Of a DNA stretch of 64,000 nucleotides, positions 31,201 through 41,293 are shown one piece after another. The notes beneath the pieces were generated by a model. It was not told the origin of the DNA. It saw nothing but the letters and a program-made list of their open reading frames with translations, and searched no databases. Within the stretch, counting starts at the first letter, position 1. Each line of letters starts with the position of its first letter. The position numbers were made by a program, and so were the translations under genes. The stretch comes from Azolla caroliniana (Eukaryota; Polypodiophyta): NCBI GenBank assembly GCA_043228905.1, contig JBHGNT010000014.1:7626001-7690000 (forward strand), in the 5' to 3' direction.

Positions 31201-31585
31201 TAAAATGACGAAACAAGGAGAAAACCCAAATCTTGTCACATTCCTGTGTCTTTTGAGTGTGTGTTCACACACCGGATTAGTGAGTAAAGCTCTGATGTAC
31301 TTCAAAGTCATGTGTGAAGATTTCTGTTTTGTTCCAAGTGTTGAACACCATGGATGCATTATTGATCTTCTTGGCCGAGCTGGCCAGTTAGAAGTGGCAA
31401 TGTCCTTAGTCAAGAGGATGCCATTTGATTGTACTAGTTCTGAAGTTTGGCATACACTCTTAAATGCTTGTAGAAAGTGTGGAAATGTGGAGCTTGGTGA
31501 ACAGGTCTTTGAGCATGCCCTTGTACTTGATCAAGGTGATACAGCTGCATATGTATGTATGTCCAATTTGTATTTAGAATGCTAG
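28274..31585 (+). CDS. PLS-class pentatricopeptide repeat protein, intronless, lacking an E/DYW tail
   Basis: 1103 residues in one exon. The first ~30 residues are basic and rich in Ser/Thr (MFRKPRAQITGKASFSRLK), compatible with an organelle-targeting peptide. From about residue 105 to the end it is PPR repeats in P-L-S triplets: nine VSWNALISGY-type P motifs (WMSLILGYVKCG, WNALLTGYAKHG, WTALISGYVEAG and so on), alternating with MYAKCG and LKACG segments. Such proteins bind organellar RNA one base per repeat, often to specify C-to-U editing. The ORF ends YVCMSNLYLEC at the point where an E domain normally starts, so there is no E, E+ or DYW domain. It may act with a partner in trans or be C-terminally truncated. 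It is the only intact host gene I can identify. Confidence 0.9.
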   Translation: MFRKPRAQITGKASFSRLKTTQKLASKPDQFFYHQESLIEGANQLLYVSLEERISSLERGRLDSDFPSVERFISILHDCKKVKDNKFIIRCYMYLQSNGLESQPLPGNLFVSIFADVGNICYAQKVFNRLHCRNECTWMSLILGYVKCGEPQEALIFYEQMQQDDSVYPSKHTFVAALKACSQITDLECGCRIHDQIAKKGLIETDVVVGSALVHMYAQCGVLTKAQSVFDNLLIRDRISWNALLTGYAKHGHSVDALNCFEEMRVEGIAPDRVTLLCCLKACGSIGALDRGEVLHAEIDEKGFLETNVTIGNALVDMYAKCGSLIKAQEVFDKLPIRDVVSWTALISGYVEAGNGHEALNCFDHMQDDGVSSDPILFVCALKACGCKGEVSKGQDLHTEIVIKGFDRNMHVCSSLVDMYAKFGYLSISKKLLDSLSIRGLVSWNALITGYVKFGYADEALTCFDQMQHEAIPPDAITYACSLTACGFTGAADKGQEIHDMIVKQGYLLERHPSVVNALIDMYAKCGLLTVAHNVFDSLLYRDVVLWTILISGYAEHGYCEEALNCFSEMQYEGISPDALTFVCCLKACGSIGATDMGEEIHAEIARQGLLEEEDAVLGNALLDMYLKCGMLAKASDFFNELPVRDVVTWNVLIGGYIQHQRCKEALVVFHQMQQEGIFTDLITYTCILKACGSLVSIEKGQEIHSEIMKKGFAEKDEVGNALIDMYCKCSYFAEAESTLENLSIKSLVSWNALISGYADHDHAEEAIKCFSRMQVEGFHPNAFTYVSIVKSCNNIGAIDKGKELHLEIAKNGLLEGDRLLGSSLLDMYAKYGMLEKAQEVFDGLAFHDVVSWTSLIAGYAEHGFGEAALTCFEKMQHESIPRDAITFIYILKACSSLGAVNKGEEICVEIFQAGLVDKDIDVGNALLDMYAKCGWPAKAMEVFEKLSDRDIVSWTTLATAYALVGESERTFSIVDKMTKQGENPNLVTFLCLLSVCSHTGLVSKALMYFKVMCEDFCFVPSVEHHGCIIDLLGRAGQLEVAMSLVKRMPFDCTSSEVWHTLLNACRKCGNVELGEQVFEHALVLDQGDTAAYVCMSNLYLEC

Positions 31586-32470
31586 AATCGGGAGATCAGC
31601 AATATAAATATTGACCAAACTATCATAACTAAAATTTTGGGAACGAAAACAATCCCAAATGTACATACTTGTATCGCAATGATCCTTAATTCTTCATGTG
31701 CATTTTCATTTGTAAGCCTTATCTATTATGGACTTCCTATAAATGTGTAGATATCAAAATCCTTCTTAAAGATTCATCAAACAGATGACATATCTTTAAC
31801 TAGGGAAACCATAAAAGATCTCTTTGAACCAAAGTTTGAGGCTTACAATTATGTTGGGCCTTGTATTGAAACAACATAAGGCTGGATTATTTTAGTGGTT
31901 TAAACTTCTTTGATGTAATTATATGAGTAGTTATAGAAGATCTAGTTTAAGACACATGCACATAAGGACTGCTTGATTCAAGTCAGGTTCAAGTTTTTGT
32001 AAACGGTTCAATTTCGTTTTGTTTCAGTTCTAGCCTTTATCCGTTTAACGGTTTGACGGTTAAGGATTGATATTTGATAATTTTATAAAATTTGTTTTGA
32101 ACATTTTAAGCCTAATTTTGATATTTTAAGAAAAACCTTTAAATTTTGAAATTTTGAAAATTTTGAAATTTTGAAAATTTTGAAATTTTTAAAATTAAAA
32201 CATGAAATTTTGAATTTTGACTTAACTTGAAAACCTAAACCGCGGTTTTAACAGTTTAACGATTTAAAGGTTTAAAAGTCATTGAAACCGTTTGGTTTGA
32301 GCTTGATTTTTTCGTAACGGTTCGATTTAAACTATTTTGTTTTAAGCAATTTCATGGTTCGGTTCGGTTTAAGTTTCAATTATTTTAAACAATTTGAGTT
32401 TGAGACTCTTGAACCGAACTAAACTAAATTGAACCATTAGTGATTGTTAATTTTTTACAATGATTATAAT
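31586..32470. other. AT-rich intergenic region downstream of the PPR gene
   Basis: No gene seen. Contains the presumed 3' untranslated region of the PPR gene, then a low-complexity stretch of repeated GAAATTTT/AAAATTTT units (32130-32215) and imperfect repeats of GGTTTAA/CGGTTT type (32030-32440). The latter may be an old unclassified repeat. Confidence 0.55.
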
Positions 32471-32474
32471 GACT

Positions 32475-32900
32475 AAACATGACGTGATGGTCACCATGTG
32501 ATAGCTAGGCTTGAACCTATGACCTATCCTATGTCTACGTATATATTAAATATTCATTAATGAGCTATTGTAATTAGAAGAATCTAGAATATTCTAGAAC
32601 TTTTTGGAACATTCTGGAAAACCCTAGAATGCTCCATGAGCCACTATATAATCAAGCCCCCTCACTCTTGTTGAAACATTCTATTTCAACACCAGTCTTG
32701 AGTTATCTATGTAAGCTCTCTTGTGTACTTCTTTATCTTAATATGTATTTCCTTTCATAGTTTCTCTCTCTCTCTCTCTCTCTCCATGGCTATCTCATCT
32801 ATCTCTATCATCCATCACTCTTTCTCTCGCTCTTTCTCTCGCTATCTTGTCTCAACTCTAATAGTTTGAACCAGAATTCCCCTTTCCTTAGCCACTTCCT
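32475..32900 (+). repeat. Gypsy-B 5' LTR and leader (boundaries approximate)
   Basis: A U3-like stretch with a tRNA-like B-box (minus strand, 32508-32520), perfect heat-shock elements, the TATA box TATATAA (32645-32651) and a CT-rich leader (32763-32785), followed by Gag-like coding text. A second LTR copy is not in the window, so the ends are estimates. Confidence 0.5.
32587..32619 (+). promoter_or_regulatory. Two perfect heat-shock elements in Gypsy-B LTR
   Basis: GAAtaTTCtaGAA at 32587-32599 and GAAcaTTCtgGAA at 32607-32619, both perfect alternating nGAAn triplets, 26-58 bp before the TATATAA box at 32645. HSF binding is inferred from the motif. Confidence 0.65.
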
Positions 32901-32924
32901 AAGCCCTATATAATTGTGCCAACT

Positions 32925-33094
32925 GTTAGTCAACAAGATTTTATGACTGTTGTCTCTGAATTGGAAAGCCTTAAGACCAAATTTGTGGCACTTGAGATGG
33001 ACAATCAATGATTGTTTGAGGATCTCCAAATAGTGGTCGTGGAAAAAACAACATGATGAGTTCACATGACGAGTACAACAATTAGAGTTAGCGT
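32925..33094 (+). pseudogene. Gypsy-B Gag, N-terminal fragment
   Basis: Plus frame reading VSQQDFMTVVSELESLKTKF and ALEMDNQ before a stop, a coiled-coil-like start as in gypsy Gag. It is interrupted by TRG-3 and its downstream part is at 55446-55697. Confidence 0.45.
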
Positions 33095-33835
33095 TGTCGT
33101 GAAGATTTCCGGCTACGGTGAGAAAACCAAGAGGGACAATTTAAATGGGGATGTACAACGTTGCACATGCACTTGTAAATTTGTGTAATAAGAATAAGTA
33201 AACAAAATGTAATGGGAAGGGTAATAATCTAAGGTGCTAAAGGTGCACCACGGAGTTTGTAGAGGCATAAATGTGATGTGCACTTTGTAGAGTACGAGGT
33301 CAGTAATGGGCATAGTAGTATGTGTGAGGAGTGGGAGCTAAGGCCCATCAATCCCTCCTCCTAGAATCCAAGCAAATATCCCCATTGAATAAAGGGGATA
33401 TTTAGTCTCTCCTTTTTGTAACGGCTTTCTCTGCTTATGCAATAAAAGGAGAGGAAGGGGCACCATTGAAGGGGTTGCCTATTTTGAGTAAGAGAGGTAT
33501 ACCACTTAGGTCCGGGGTCTTTATTCGGGTTTCTTTTAGGGTTTTCTTCTAGGGTTTCTTCTTCGTCTTCTTTACTTGCTTATCCGGTTAGGGTTTTGTT
33601 ATACCATTTGGTGCGGTCTATGCATCCATTGTTGTAATCATTCGTGAAGTCTTAATAAACTTGTTGAGTATGTCGAATCCATCGTCTTCTTCTTCAATCT
33701 TAATGTCATATTCATTGTCCTCTCCTCTTGAGCTAAGCTTCCATTTCTTGTCTTATTCTTTCTCCTCTACTCCCTAGTCCAAGACCCCTGCGGTCCCGCC
33801 TTGGATCCTACACGTACTCGCGGAATATCGCGACA
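33095..33835 (+). repeat. TRG-3 5' LTR
   Basis: 741 bp, TGTCGTGAAG to CGCGACA. Almost the same text resumes in the 3' LTR on both sides of Copia-5 (51698-51782 and 54842-55441). It includes a polypyrimidine leader near 33660-33780. Confidence 0.9.
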
Positions 33836-33840
33836 TAATT

Positions 33841-33858
33841 TGGTGAACCCGACGTGAA
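33841..33858 (+). promoter_or_regulatory. TRG-3 primer-binding site (tRNA-Trp)
   Basis: TGGTGAACCCGACGTGAA, five bases after the LTR. Same 18 bases as TRG-1 and TRG-2. Confidence 0.87.
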
Positions 33859-33880
33859 GAGGCGGCAAGGGAGGACGGAG

Positions 33881-33931
33881 ATGGATGAAGACTTTGACTT
33901 CGCGGAGATGATGGCAAAGATTGTGACGGAT
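33881..33931 (+). pseudogene. TRG-3 Gag start
   Basis: ATG at 33881 gives MDEDFDFAEMMAKIVTD, matching the acidic start of TRG-1 Gag (MESDDDDLAEMVAEVV). Reading continues across Copia-3 at 39943 in the same frame, so this is the true N-terminus. A TAG occurs three codons later. Confidence 0.75.
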
Positions 33932-34324
33932 TGTAAAGAATCGGATATGGATTCTTGTGAAGCGGAAGAGATATGAGTTATGTGTGTGTATGAGAGAGAG
34001 AGTGTGAGAGAGAGAGAGACAAGGAATAAGACACAGAGAATACGCAAGGTAAGAGTATATTAACAAAGGACAAAGACTCAAGACAATACAAGGTGGGAGG
34101 AGGGTGCTTTATATAGTCACCCTCTCTCTTCCTTAACTACAAGACTCATGGAGGATGGGGAATGTGAAAGCTCATAAGTTATGTGTCATAGAATATGATT
34201 CTATGACTCAGACTAAATCCTAGAATACAAAGAGGTGACATAATGGTGACTCTTGCCGTTGGAGTGTCTATTCACTCTCAAGGTGAGTTCACACACTAGA
34301 CCAAGTTGAGCTTGATTCTCAACA
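33932..34324 (-). repeat. Copia-3 3' LTR
   Basis: 393 bp, matching 39517-39942. Begins TGTTGAGAATCAAGCTCAAC in element sense and carries a GAGA run on the plus strand. Confidence 0.93.
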
Positions 34325-34569
34325 CACCCCCTCAAGCTCAAGTCAGGTCGGTTTAAGACGGTATCCGAAATCCGCTTCGACTCGCGTTCCGGAGTGCACG
34401 TCGATTCACGTCGACTCACATTTATGCGGAGTTGCGGGATCCGTGCTCTAGCTTGCGTTGTGCGTAGTTGCGAAGTCTGTGCTTCAGCTTGTGTCTTTCT
34501 TCGCGTCTTTGCGCGGTTGCGTAATCCACGCATTATTGCGTAGTGTGCGCGGTTTGCGGAATCCTTGCG

Positions 34570-35079
34570 TTATTGCGTAGCGTCTTCAGTACTCCCCCTC
34601 AAGCTTGGTAGGTTAGGGATCATCAACCCTAGATCGGTCATGAATTGCCATAGCTTGTCGGCTCCTAAGGCTTTAGTGAAGATGTCGGCCGTTTGAAGAT
34701 TGGTGCTAATGTGTTGTAGGTTGACATCGCCAGCTAGAACACGCTCTCGGATGAAGTGATAGTGCACTTCGATGTGCTTTGTCCGCGTGTGGAACACCGG
34801 GTTCCGAGCCAAATAAATACTGCTCATGTTGTCGAAGTAAAGGGGAGTTGGATCCTTGATGGGAACGCCCAAATCCTTCAAAATCCTCTTTAGCCATACG
34901 GCTTCACATGCAGCTACGGTTGCACCCCTGTATTCCGCCTCTATACTTGAAAGAGCGATGATAGGCTGCTTCTTGCTACTCTAGGATATTGCTCCATTGC
35001 CGAGGGAGGAAACAAATGCGGAGGTTGATCTTCTATCGGCTTTGTAGCCGGCCCAATCGGCGTCGGTGTACCCCTCGAG
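34570..35079 (-). pseudogene. Copia-3 RNase H
   Basis: Minus-strand text with YFDNMSSIYLARNPVFHTR, KHIEVHYHFIRERVLAG and ADIFTKALGADKLW, ending near SLRGSTEDATQ. The 34882-35079 part is broken by a stop. No long charged extension like that of Copia-1 and -2 follows here. Confidence 0.85.
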
Positions 35080-36086
35080 TCATATTGGCATCGCAGTCTT
35101 GTAGAGGATGTCGTAATCCATTGTGCTGCTCATGTATCGAAGAACTCGCTTAGCGCAATCCAAGTGAGTATCACGCGGTGTTTGCATGAATTGACTAAGG
35201 AGACCGACCAGATAACTGAGATCAGGACGAGTGATCGTGAGGTAGATGAGACTCCCGATGAGTTGCCGATATTGAGTCGGTTCACACGCTTTGGTGCCGG
35301 AGTTCGCATCTAGTTTGAGATTGCGATCGAGCGGGGTTGCCGCGGATTTGCGCTCAACCATACCGAACTTGTATAACAAGTTGAGGATGTAGTGCCGTTC
35401 AGAGATCATGATTCCGGCCGGAGACCGAATTACCTCAATGCTGAGGAAGTAGTGGAGCTCCTTCATGTCTGTCATCTCGAACTTGTCAGAAAGGAGGGAT
35501 TTGACCTTATTGATTTCGACGAGATGCTCACCTCCAATGACTAGGTCATCCACATATAAGATGATGACGATTGGACTTGCGGAATCGCGTCGTATGTAGA
35601 GGGAGTTGTCCGATTTGACATACGGAAGCCGATTTGATGAAGATATTGCGTTATCTTCGAATGCCAAGCACCCAGTGCTTGATTGAGGCCGTACAGTGGC
35701 TTCTTGAGTCAGCATACAACTTTCGGATGGGTGCTCGAGTTGAAGCCGGGTGGTTGTATCATGTACACCTCCTCTTCTAATTCGCCTTGTAGAAATGCGT
35801 TCTTGACGTCCATTTGATGGAGGTGCCACCCTTTCGCCGCGGCAAGCACAATTACAGTCCGTACCGTCGTCATCTTTGCCACCGAGGCAAAGGTCTCCTT
35901 GTAGTCAACTCCGTGCATTTGGGCGTAGCATTTCACTACGAGTCGCACTTTGTAGCGGGTGACGGAACCGTCGGTGTTGTACTTCACTTTGTAAATCCAT
36001 TTGCATTTGATCGCCTTTTTGTGTGGTGAGGTGGGAACAAGATCCCACGTCTCATTCTTGCGTAGTGCCTGCATCTCCTCGTTCAT
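35080..36086 (-). pseudogene. Copia-3 reverse transcriptase
   Basis: Two overlapping frames: KCKWIYKVKYNTDGSVTRYK, QMDVKNAFLQGELEEEVYM (35709-36086), then ILYVDDLVIGGEH with MTDMKELHYFL and SLIYLTITRPDLSYLVG (35080-35829). A frameshift near 35700 and a stop after VVC interrupt the polyprotein. Active-site YVDD is intact. Confidence 0.88.
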
Positions 36087-36200
36087 GGCTTCTATCTAGC
36101 GCGGATCCTTGGCTGCTTCGGAAAATGTTTCCGGCTCGCATATTGTCGCTACCTTCATCATAAAGGCATAGTGATATGCCATGTAGTCATTGTAGCCGAA

Positions 36201-37996
36201 TCAGTTGACCGGATTCTTTTCACGGGTGGAGCAACGGAGCTTTTCATTTGCAGAGATGAGGGCTTTCTTAGCGCCGATTGGTACATTGAAGCCACCAAAC
36301 TCATTGTCGAGTGAGTGAGTCGACTCATCGCCGTCGAAGCGATCGTCTACGTATTCCGCCATTTTCGCCTTGCCTTTGTCCATCTTCGGGCTAGGCCGTG
36401 ATGTGCTTTGATCGCTCAAAGGCTCTTGTGGTCCGCTCAGTCGGGTCGTGATCGGACTTTCTTCGAACATGCGCGTAAGGCGATCTTCATCCTCTATCTC
36501 TTGTTCGGCGGATTCTGGGTTTAGTGGAGTCGGAGTCGAAGTTGTCTCTGGTGTGTACCAGGATGCGGACTCGAGATTTTCGAGTTGAGGGGTTGTAGCA
36601 CTTGTACCCCTTTTGCTCCAATGAGTATCCTACGAGGATACATTTCTCCGACTTCGGGTCGAGCTTTTGACGCTTCTCATCGGGGATGTGCACGTACGCT
36701 ATTGCGCCGAATATCCGGATGTGTGATAAGTCCAGCGTCTTTCCGAAGTATTTTTCGTGCGGAGTGACCTCGTGCACACCAGATGTTGTGCACCAGTTCA
36801 TTAGGTAGACGGCCGTATTTGCAGCTTCGGCCCAATATGACTTGGGCATATGCTTCTCGTTCATCATGGCCCGTGCTACTTCGAGGATGTACCGATTTTT
36901 GCGCTCGGCTACTCCGTTTTGTTGCGGAGTGTGTCGGCAAGTGAATTCTCGCTGAATTCCTTCGTTACGCCATGAAATCGTCCGAGAAGTACTCCTTGCC
37001 GCCATCCGATCGAAGACATCGTACATGTCAGCCCGTGGCTTTCTCGACTTCATTCTTGAATTTTTGGAAGTGTTCAAACACTTCACTCTTTTGCCGCATT
37101 GGATAGATCCAAGTGTGCCTAGAAAAGTTGTCGATGAAGAGAACGTAATATCTCATCCTTCGAATGTCGCCGTTTGAGCCGGACCCCATACATCGGAATG
37201 AATTACGTCGAGTATGCCTTTGCTCACGTTCCGCTCCTTCGGAAATGGGTGTCGGTGTTGCTTGCCGAATTGGTATGCTTCGCATACACCTTCAATCTCC
37301 TTCTCTTTGAATGTCGGGAGTCCGATGACAACTCCTTTCAATTTCATTGCTTTGAGTTTGTTAAGATTGATGTGGCCGATTTGCTTATGCCATAGCTCTA
37401 TGTCGGAGTCGGCTTTCGTGCTTTTCGCGAACATGACGGATTTCATCTCGTGCGAATCGAGAATGAACATCCGGCCCTCTCTTCTTCTGCGTGCGATGAT
37501 TCACCCTTCTTTTTCGATGAAGCACCCTTCTTGGTCGAATCGTACTTGCATCCCTTGCTCAACCATTTGGCCGACCGAGATCAGATTCTTCGTGATGGTG
37601 GGAACATGTAAGAAATTTTAAATGTATGTTTGCTTACCTCTTTCACCGAACGGAACATTGCCGATGTGCCGAATCAGGTGCGTAGTGTCATCTCCGGTTT
37701 CGACATAACCGGGTCGCTCCGGCTCTCGAAGTTCGAGAAACCATTCTTCATGAGATGTCATATGGTTTGAGGCTCCGGAGTCAACAAACCATACGCCCTC
37801 CAGATTGAGGGCACTAGTTGAGGTAGAGGCCGACATAGAGTTTGCTCTATGTTTCATCATGAACATTCCGCCACGGTCGGAGTTCCGTGCATACATTCCG
37901 CGACGATCTTCGTAGTCGGAGTTGTTCCCGTACATTCTGCTATACTCTTGTAGTCGGAATTGTGCGCGTAATTTGAGAGTTGTCGGATTGTGGAAG
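36201..37996 (-). pseudogene. Copia-3 protease and integrase
   Basis: From the sL-2 side: protease WFVDSGASNHMTSHEEW (about 37770), then GAG-pre-integrase ELWHKQIGHINLNKLKAMKL and CEAYQFGKQHRHPFP with Tyr for one zinc Cys, the core HSDVWGPAQT, QNGVAERKNRYILEVARAMM and HIRIFGAIAYVHIP. Frames change near 37150, 37030 and 36490. The acidic integrase-RT linker occupies 36201-36470. Confidence 0.85.
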
Positions 37997-38000
37997 CCGA

Positions 38001-38733
38001 TGTTGTGCCTTTCGGCACTGGATCGTTGCGTGAGCCGGGTGGGAACCGCTGAGGTTTTGGACTAGGAGAAAAGAAAATTCTAAGGCAATTAAGAATATGA
38101 AATATATTGTAAGAAAGAAAGATTTGAAAACCTCGTGAATCCCATGAGTATAGTGTATTAGTGAGTACTACGATTAAGAGAGAAAAAAAAAAAGTTAGCA
38201 AATTCGTGAATCCCAAGATTATATTATATTAATCCACCCTTATAAAATAAGCAACAACCCTCCATACATCTTTCTCTCCTCCTTATATAAGGATGGAAGA
38301 GGCTAAGCATAGCTTCATGCTTTTTCTAAAGTGTTCATGCACACTAAATGTGCATGAGTTGCCTTTTTACACTATGCTTTTATTTCCTAAATATAGTGCT
38401 CATGCTCGCTAGATGTGCACGAGTCATTTTTTTATTGGTGTATATTTTTCTTATAAATAAAGTATTCACGCATTCTAAAAAATGCATGACTTTCCTTTTA
38501 ATAAAGGTAGGCATAAATAAAGGTCTTATATGTATTGAATCTATATTTAAAACACTTAGGATAAGTTAGTACAATGGTAAGGTTGGGGTTTGTTTACATG
38601 AAGGTACAAGGTTTGAATCCTGCCCTATGCACGTAATAAATATTTTTAATATTTTATTTTATTTATTATACATACTTTAAATCGGATATAGTATTTTACA
38701 TATTTCACGTAGCGTGTGATTCACACTACGACA
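38001..38733 (-). mobile_element. sL-2, solo LTR of the TRG-2 family
   Basis: 733 bp, from TGTTGTGCC to CTACGACA, flanked by ccga (37997-38000 and 38734-38737). Same orientation as the TRG-2 LTRs. It has hairpins of the constant-loop type at 38133-38149 and 38204-38218 (the second with a mismatch) and the tRNA-like stretch near 38565-38635. Confidence 0.92.
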
Positions 38734-39500
38734 CCGATTCACGCATCTTCTTTCGGCAGTCTTCTTCGTGATGGCCGAGCTTTCCACAATATCTGCATTC
38801 GGTTGCGTTTTGACGGCTTGGGCCGGAGTGGAAGCTCCCCCTTCTTGCGAAGGTTCCTCGTTGGCTTCCATTTTGTGGCCGAAATTGGGAGTTGTTACCA
38901 TAGGTCGGACCTCGTCCGCCTTGTCCTTGGCCGAATCGGCCTCTCGACCGTCCGCGTCCTCTTCCTCTATTCGAGTGCGTGTAGAGCATGTGGCCTTCTG
39001 ACTCATTGCTCCTTGTACGCACGTGGTTTTCTTCGACCAATAGCATTGATTGGAGCTCGAAGAAGGAGGGAGATTTCTCCTGTGCTAGAATGGCGGTTCG
39101 CATTGCGCCGAACCATGGTGCGAGGCCGCCGAGGCATATTTGAACCATCTCATCATCATCGATATTTACGCTTATTGAGCCGAGCGAATCGCAAAGCCCC
39201 TTGATCTTCGAGGTGTATGTCGTAATGGACATGTCCCTTTGTTGAATGTTGTTCAACTCTTGGCGGAGTTGAAGCCTTCTTGCGGTTGTGTTTGCCACGA
39301 AAATCTTTCGTAGATTTTCCCATGCCTCCTTCAGTGTCTTGGCTTCGCGAATGTAGCCAAGCATGTGATCGTGAACACATGTCGCCAAGCAATACATCAC
39401 GCGGCTTCCGGCTTGCTCCCATGATGAGCTAGTTCTTGGTCGTCAGCGTGGAGCACAACACACGATCACGATGAGGCGAATGGGCCAGATCGAGCTACCA
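38734..39500 (-). pseudogene. Copia-3 Gag
   Basis: Long minus frame (38726-39400): EAKTLKEAWENLRKIFVANT, ARRLQLRQELNNIQQRDMS, CLGGLAPWFGAM, an Arg/Gly-rich stretch, and an intact zinc knuckle CRYCGKLGHHEEDC. The N-terminus upstream of 39400 is broken or shortened relative to Copia-1 and -2. Confidence 0.83.
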
Positions 39501-39504
39501 AATC

Positions 39505-39516
39505 GCTCTGATACCA
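39505..39516 (-). promoter_or_regulatory. Copia-3 primer-binding site (tRNA-Met)
   Basis: The minus strand reads TGGTATCAGAGC directly after the 5' LTR. Confidence 0.92.
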
Positions 39517-39576
39517 TGTAAAGAATCAAATATGGATTCTTGTGAAGCGGAAGAGATATGAGTTATGTGTGTGTAT

Positions 39577-39621
<45 letters not shown>

Positions 39622-39942
39622 TGAGAGTGAGGGAGACAAGGAATAAGACACAGAGACTATGTAAAGTAAGAGTATATTTACAAAGGAGGAAGACTCAACA
39701 CAATACAAGGTGGGAGGAGGTTGCTTTATATAGTCACCCTCTCTCTTCATTAACTACAAGACTCATGGAGCATGGGGAATGTGAAAGCTCATAAGTTATG
39801 TGTCATAGAATATGATTCTATGACTCATACTAAATGCTAGAATACAAAGAGGTGACATAATGGTGACTCTTGACCGTTGGAGTGTCTATTCACTCTCAAG
39901 GTGAGTTCACACACTAGATCAAGTTGAGCTTGATTCTCAACA
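39517..39942 (-). repeat. Copia-3 5' LTR
   Basis: 426 bp, with an expanded GAGA run relative to the left LTR. Confidence 0.93.
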
Positions 39943-41279
39943 CGGATGCTAGATAGAAGAAGGCGGGGCGAGATGCGGCTCAACAAGCCGTCGAGAGGGT
40001 GGTCGATCGAGTCGGCCGATTCAATGGAGATGATGTCCCGAGGTTTTTGAAAGTGTACAATGCCGAGATGACGAAGAGGGGCGTGGACGAAGCGATGTGG
40101 CTAGAATATTTTCGTCGAGTGGCGGCCGTATCGATGCACAAAGAGGTCAAGGAGCTTCGAGACACTCACGAGTCGTGGGAGTCCTTCGAGGGAGCTCTAT
40201 TGGAGGCGTACGGGTACGTTAAACCGGAGGGGCGAGGTCGGCATGAGTTCGATCGATGGGTGGCGTTTGTGAAGGCCCATCGGAACGCTATGGAAGCATT
40301 CCAAGAGTTCGAGTGTCGTTTCCCTCAACTCTCGGAGCGGGATCAGAGATCAGTGGGGGCGGACAAAGTCCTCTTATTTTTGAAGACGGTCCATCAAAAG
40401 GAGAGAATGGACATTCTATTCGAGCTTGAAGATGATCACGTAGCACACGGTCTCACCGAGGAGTGGTCTGAAGTAGAGTGGATGTGCTGAGAACATGATG
40501 CGAGATGGTCAGCCACAAAGCGGCCCACGAGTGGTGGAGAAGAGAGAGCAGTGAGTGACTATGCACTACCGTCGGATGAGAGCTCAACGCGTAATGATAT
40601 GGAGGAGTACGACCTAGAGGCGTTAATTCGGGAGGCATGCGAGATCGTGAAGGTGAAGATCGAAGCCAAAGAGTGCCTTGTTATGGAGTCGAGCCCGAGA
40701 GGATCGGAGGACGCGGAGGAAGATGCCTCCCTACGCGTGGAGGACGGGGCCTATGCGGAGGCCGGAAGAGTGTACGACGACGTGGGAGAGGGTGCGGAGC
40801 AAGCGACCCTCTCGTCTTGCGGTGAAGGGACGACCATGGAGGAGGCTGGTGACTACCAAGCGGGGAGCGCCACTTCGAGAGTGGGCGGGGAATTTGGGAT
40901 ACGATGGCCCGAAACATCAAGCGGGGAGGAGACGAGTGGTGGTGCCGGGACCTTACCCACACCGATTCTAGAGACTCCGGCGTCTGGCCCGAGAGCCGGT
41001 GTGAGACCTAGAGTGACGAATGATGGCAGTGGCAAGGCGGGCAACCATGACGATGGAAAGGAAATCGAGGAAGAGGAGGCGGCAAGCGTAATCGAGGCTT
41101 CCGCGATCGGAGACGAGGTAGCCACGAACAATGACGTCTGGATGGAGGTGGCTACGGACATAACGAGCAACGACGCCGGGATCTTACCCGCACTAGTTCT
41201 AGAGACTCCGGCATCCGGCCCGAGAGCCAGTATGAGACCTAGAGTGACGGATGGTGGCGGCGGCAAGGCAGGCGACTGA
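39943..41279 (+). pseudogene. TRG-3 Gag main part
   Basis: After the TSD copy the frame reads AAQQAVERVVDRVGRFNGDD (one TAG upstream), then ESWESFEGALLEAYGYVKPE, GADKVLLFLKTVHQKERMD and VAHGLTEEWSEVEWMC to a stop at 40490. It continues in 40551-41279 with an acidic region and two tandem copies of LETPASGPRA...MRPRVTDGG type (about 40965 and 41200). Matches TRG-2 Gag throughout. No zinc knuckle. Confidence 0.78.
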
Positions 41280-41293
41280 AACGAAGAGGAGGA

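Larger units (their letters stand above)
33932..39942 (-). mobile_element. Copia-3, Ty1/copia element with a solo LTR insertion
   Basis: LTRs 33932-34324 and 39517-39942 flanked by cggat (33927-33931 and 39943-39947). PBS of tRNA-Met type and a GGGGGTG PPT at the left LTR. Gag, protease, integrase, RT and RNase H run on the minus strand with several stops. sL-2 (38001-38733) lies between the zinc knuckle and the protease. Confidence 0.95.
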
